Of a stretch of 14,882 nt of DNA, positions 14,030-14,882 are shown one piece after another; positions within the stretch are counted from its first letter, which is position 1; each line of letters starts with the position of its first letter. Below the pieces are notes generated by a model. That model did no database searches. It was not told the DNA's origin and worked only from the letters and a program-made list of their open reading frames with translations. Both the position numbers and the translations under genes were made by a program. The stretch is from NCBI GenBank assembly GCA_002414905.1, contig DIAY01000218.1:1-14882 (forward strand), given 5' to 3'. This stretch comes from Holophagales bacterium UBA5066. GTDB lineage: Bacteria > Acidobacteriota > Thermoanaerobaculia > UBA5066.

Positions 14030-14882
14030 GTGACGGCGGCTCGTGTCGTCCTCCACGAGGTCGGTCCCCGCGACGGGCTCCAGGCCGAGAAGGCGGTCGT
14101 CCCGACCGAGACGAAGCTGCGGTGGATCGAGGCGCTCTGCGCCGCCGGTCTCGACGTCGTCCAGGTCGGCTCCTTCGTCCACCCGGAGAAGGTGCCGCAG
14201 ATGGCCGATACCGACGAGCTCTTCCGAACGCTGACCGCGCCGGGGGCGGACCGGAAGGGGCACGCGGTCTACTCGGGACTCGTCCTGAACGAGAAGGGGC
14301 TCGACCGCGCCCTCGCCTGCGGCGTCGAGATGGTCTGTCTCGGCGTCTCGGCCTCCGAGACCCACAGCCGGAAGAACACCGGGATGGGGACGGCCGAGGC
14401 GACGGAGCGGATCGTCGCGACGGCGAAGCGGGCGGTCGAGGCGGGGCGGAAGGTCCAGGTCTCCGTCCAGTCGGCCTTCGGCTGCGGCTTCGAGGGAGAA
14501 GTGCCGGAGGATCGGGTCATCGACCTCGCGCGGGCCTACGTCGATGCCGGCCTCCTGACGATCGCGCTCGCCGACACCGCCGGGCACGCGTACCCCGAGC
14601 AGGTCGAGCGCCTCTACGGAAAGCTCCTCGCGCTCCATCCCGCCATCGAAGCCGCCTGCCACCTCCACGACACCTACGGCGCCGGCATGGCGAACGTGTA
14701 CGCGGCGCTGCGCGCCGGCGCCGTCTCCCTCGAATCGTCCTTCGCCGGACTCGGCGGCTGTCCGTTCACGAAGGTCGCCGCCGGCAACGTCGCGACGGAA
14801 GACCTCGTCCACACGCTCCAGCGGAACGGAACACGGACCGACGTCGACCTCGCGCGCCTCATCGAGGTCGCCCGCGACGTCG
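14030..14882 (+). CDS. mvaB: hydroxymethylglutaryl-CoA lyase family protein, 3' end outside the window
   Basis: 284 codons are visible out of about 300 expected. HMG-CoA lyase splits HMG-CoA to acetyl-CoA and acetoacetate, ending leucine breakdown. The frame reads HEVGPRDGLQ with Arg14 and Asp15, SFVHPEKVPQMAD (48-60), SASETHSRKN (107-116), CHLHDTYG with His211 and His213, GLGGCPF with Cys244, and GNVATEDLV with Asn253. These match human HMGCL Arg41, Asp42, His233, His235, Cys266 and Asn275. Glu72 of the human enzyme is Gln45 here and the following TT is VG, so an altered substrate or a separate subfamily is possible. The start is GTG 14030, 1 nt after the dehydrogenase stop, which suggests coupling. 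A family member acting on another 3-hydroxy-acyl-CoA is the main alternative. Confidence 0.88.
   Translation, partial: MTAARVVLHEVGPRDGLQAEKAVVPTETKLRWIEALCAAGLDVVQVGSFVHPEKVPQMADTDELFRTLTAPGADRKGHAVYSGLVLNEKGLDRALACGVEMVCLGVSASETHSRKNTGMGTAEATERIVATAKRAVEAGRKVQVSVQSAFGCGFEGEVPEDRVIDLARAYVDAGLLTIALADTAGHAYPEQVERLYGKLLALHPAIEAACHLHDTYGAGMANVYAALRAGAVSLESSFAGLGGCPFTKVAAGNVATEDLVHTLQRNGTRTDVDLARLIEVARDV

Overview
The window is GC-rich chromosomal DNA from a bacterium. Codons are strongly G/C-ended, genes are packed tightly, and about half the starts that can be argued are GTG. A DUF2378 protein next to a large hybrid histidine kinase, a non-mevalonate isoprenoid gene and an Fe-S type PurF together suggest an Acidobacteriota- or Myxococcota-like lineage. 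That placement is inference, since no rRNA gene body lies inside the window. I see no phage, transposon, CRISPR array or tRNA gene.

Bases 1-624 hold no protein gene. On the minus strand they carry what looks like the control region of an rRNA operon that lies beyond the left edge: a TTGACA-17-TATCTT promoter with an A/T-rich upstream stretch, then a boxA-like antitermination element close to the edge. A perfect 8-bp hairpin at 546-565 separates it from the purine genes.

Bases 625-5557 are read leftwards. purF, purM and purN form a purine-synthesis cluster, with purM and purN overlapping by 4 nt. purM has no ATG, GTG or TTG that gives a full-length protein; it appears to start at ATT behind a strong Shine-Dalgarno sequence. 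Upstream of purF are a small CoA-binding-domain protein and a saccharopine-dehydrogenase-like NAD(P) protein.

Bases 5591-14882 are read rightwards. The order is a trans-aconitate-methyltransferase-like enzyme (divergent from the reductase across only about 33-40 bp), an unrecognised signal-peptide-bearing membrane protein, ispG, a DUF2378 protein overlapping a PAS-HisKA-HATPase-REC-REC-HPt hybrid kinase by 4 nt, an isocitrate-dehydrogenase-family enzyme, and an HMG-CoA-lyase-family gene that runs off the right edge. The lyase starts 1 nt after the dehydrogenase stop.

Two themes stand out. First, most transcription-unit starts have a TAnnnT (-10-like) hexamer. Where there is no Shine-Dalgarno sequence, the hexamer lies 7-10 nt from the start codon, as expected for leaderless mRNAs. 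Where the hexamer is farther away, a Shine-Dalgarno sequence is usually present. Second, several enzymes carry substitutions at key positions: Asn to Ile in the isocitrate dehydrogenase substrate loop, Glu to Gln in the lyase active site, and Lys to Arg in the first receiver domain of the kinase.
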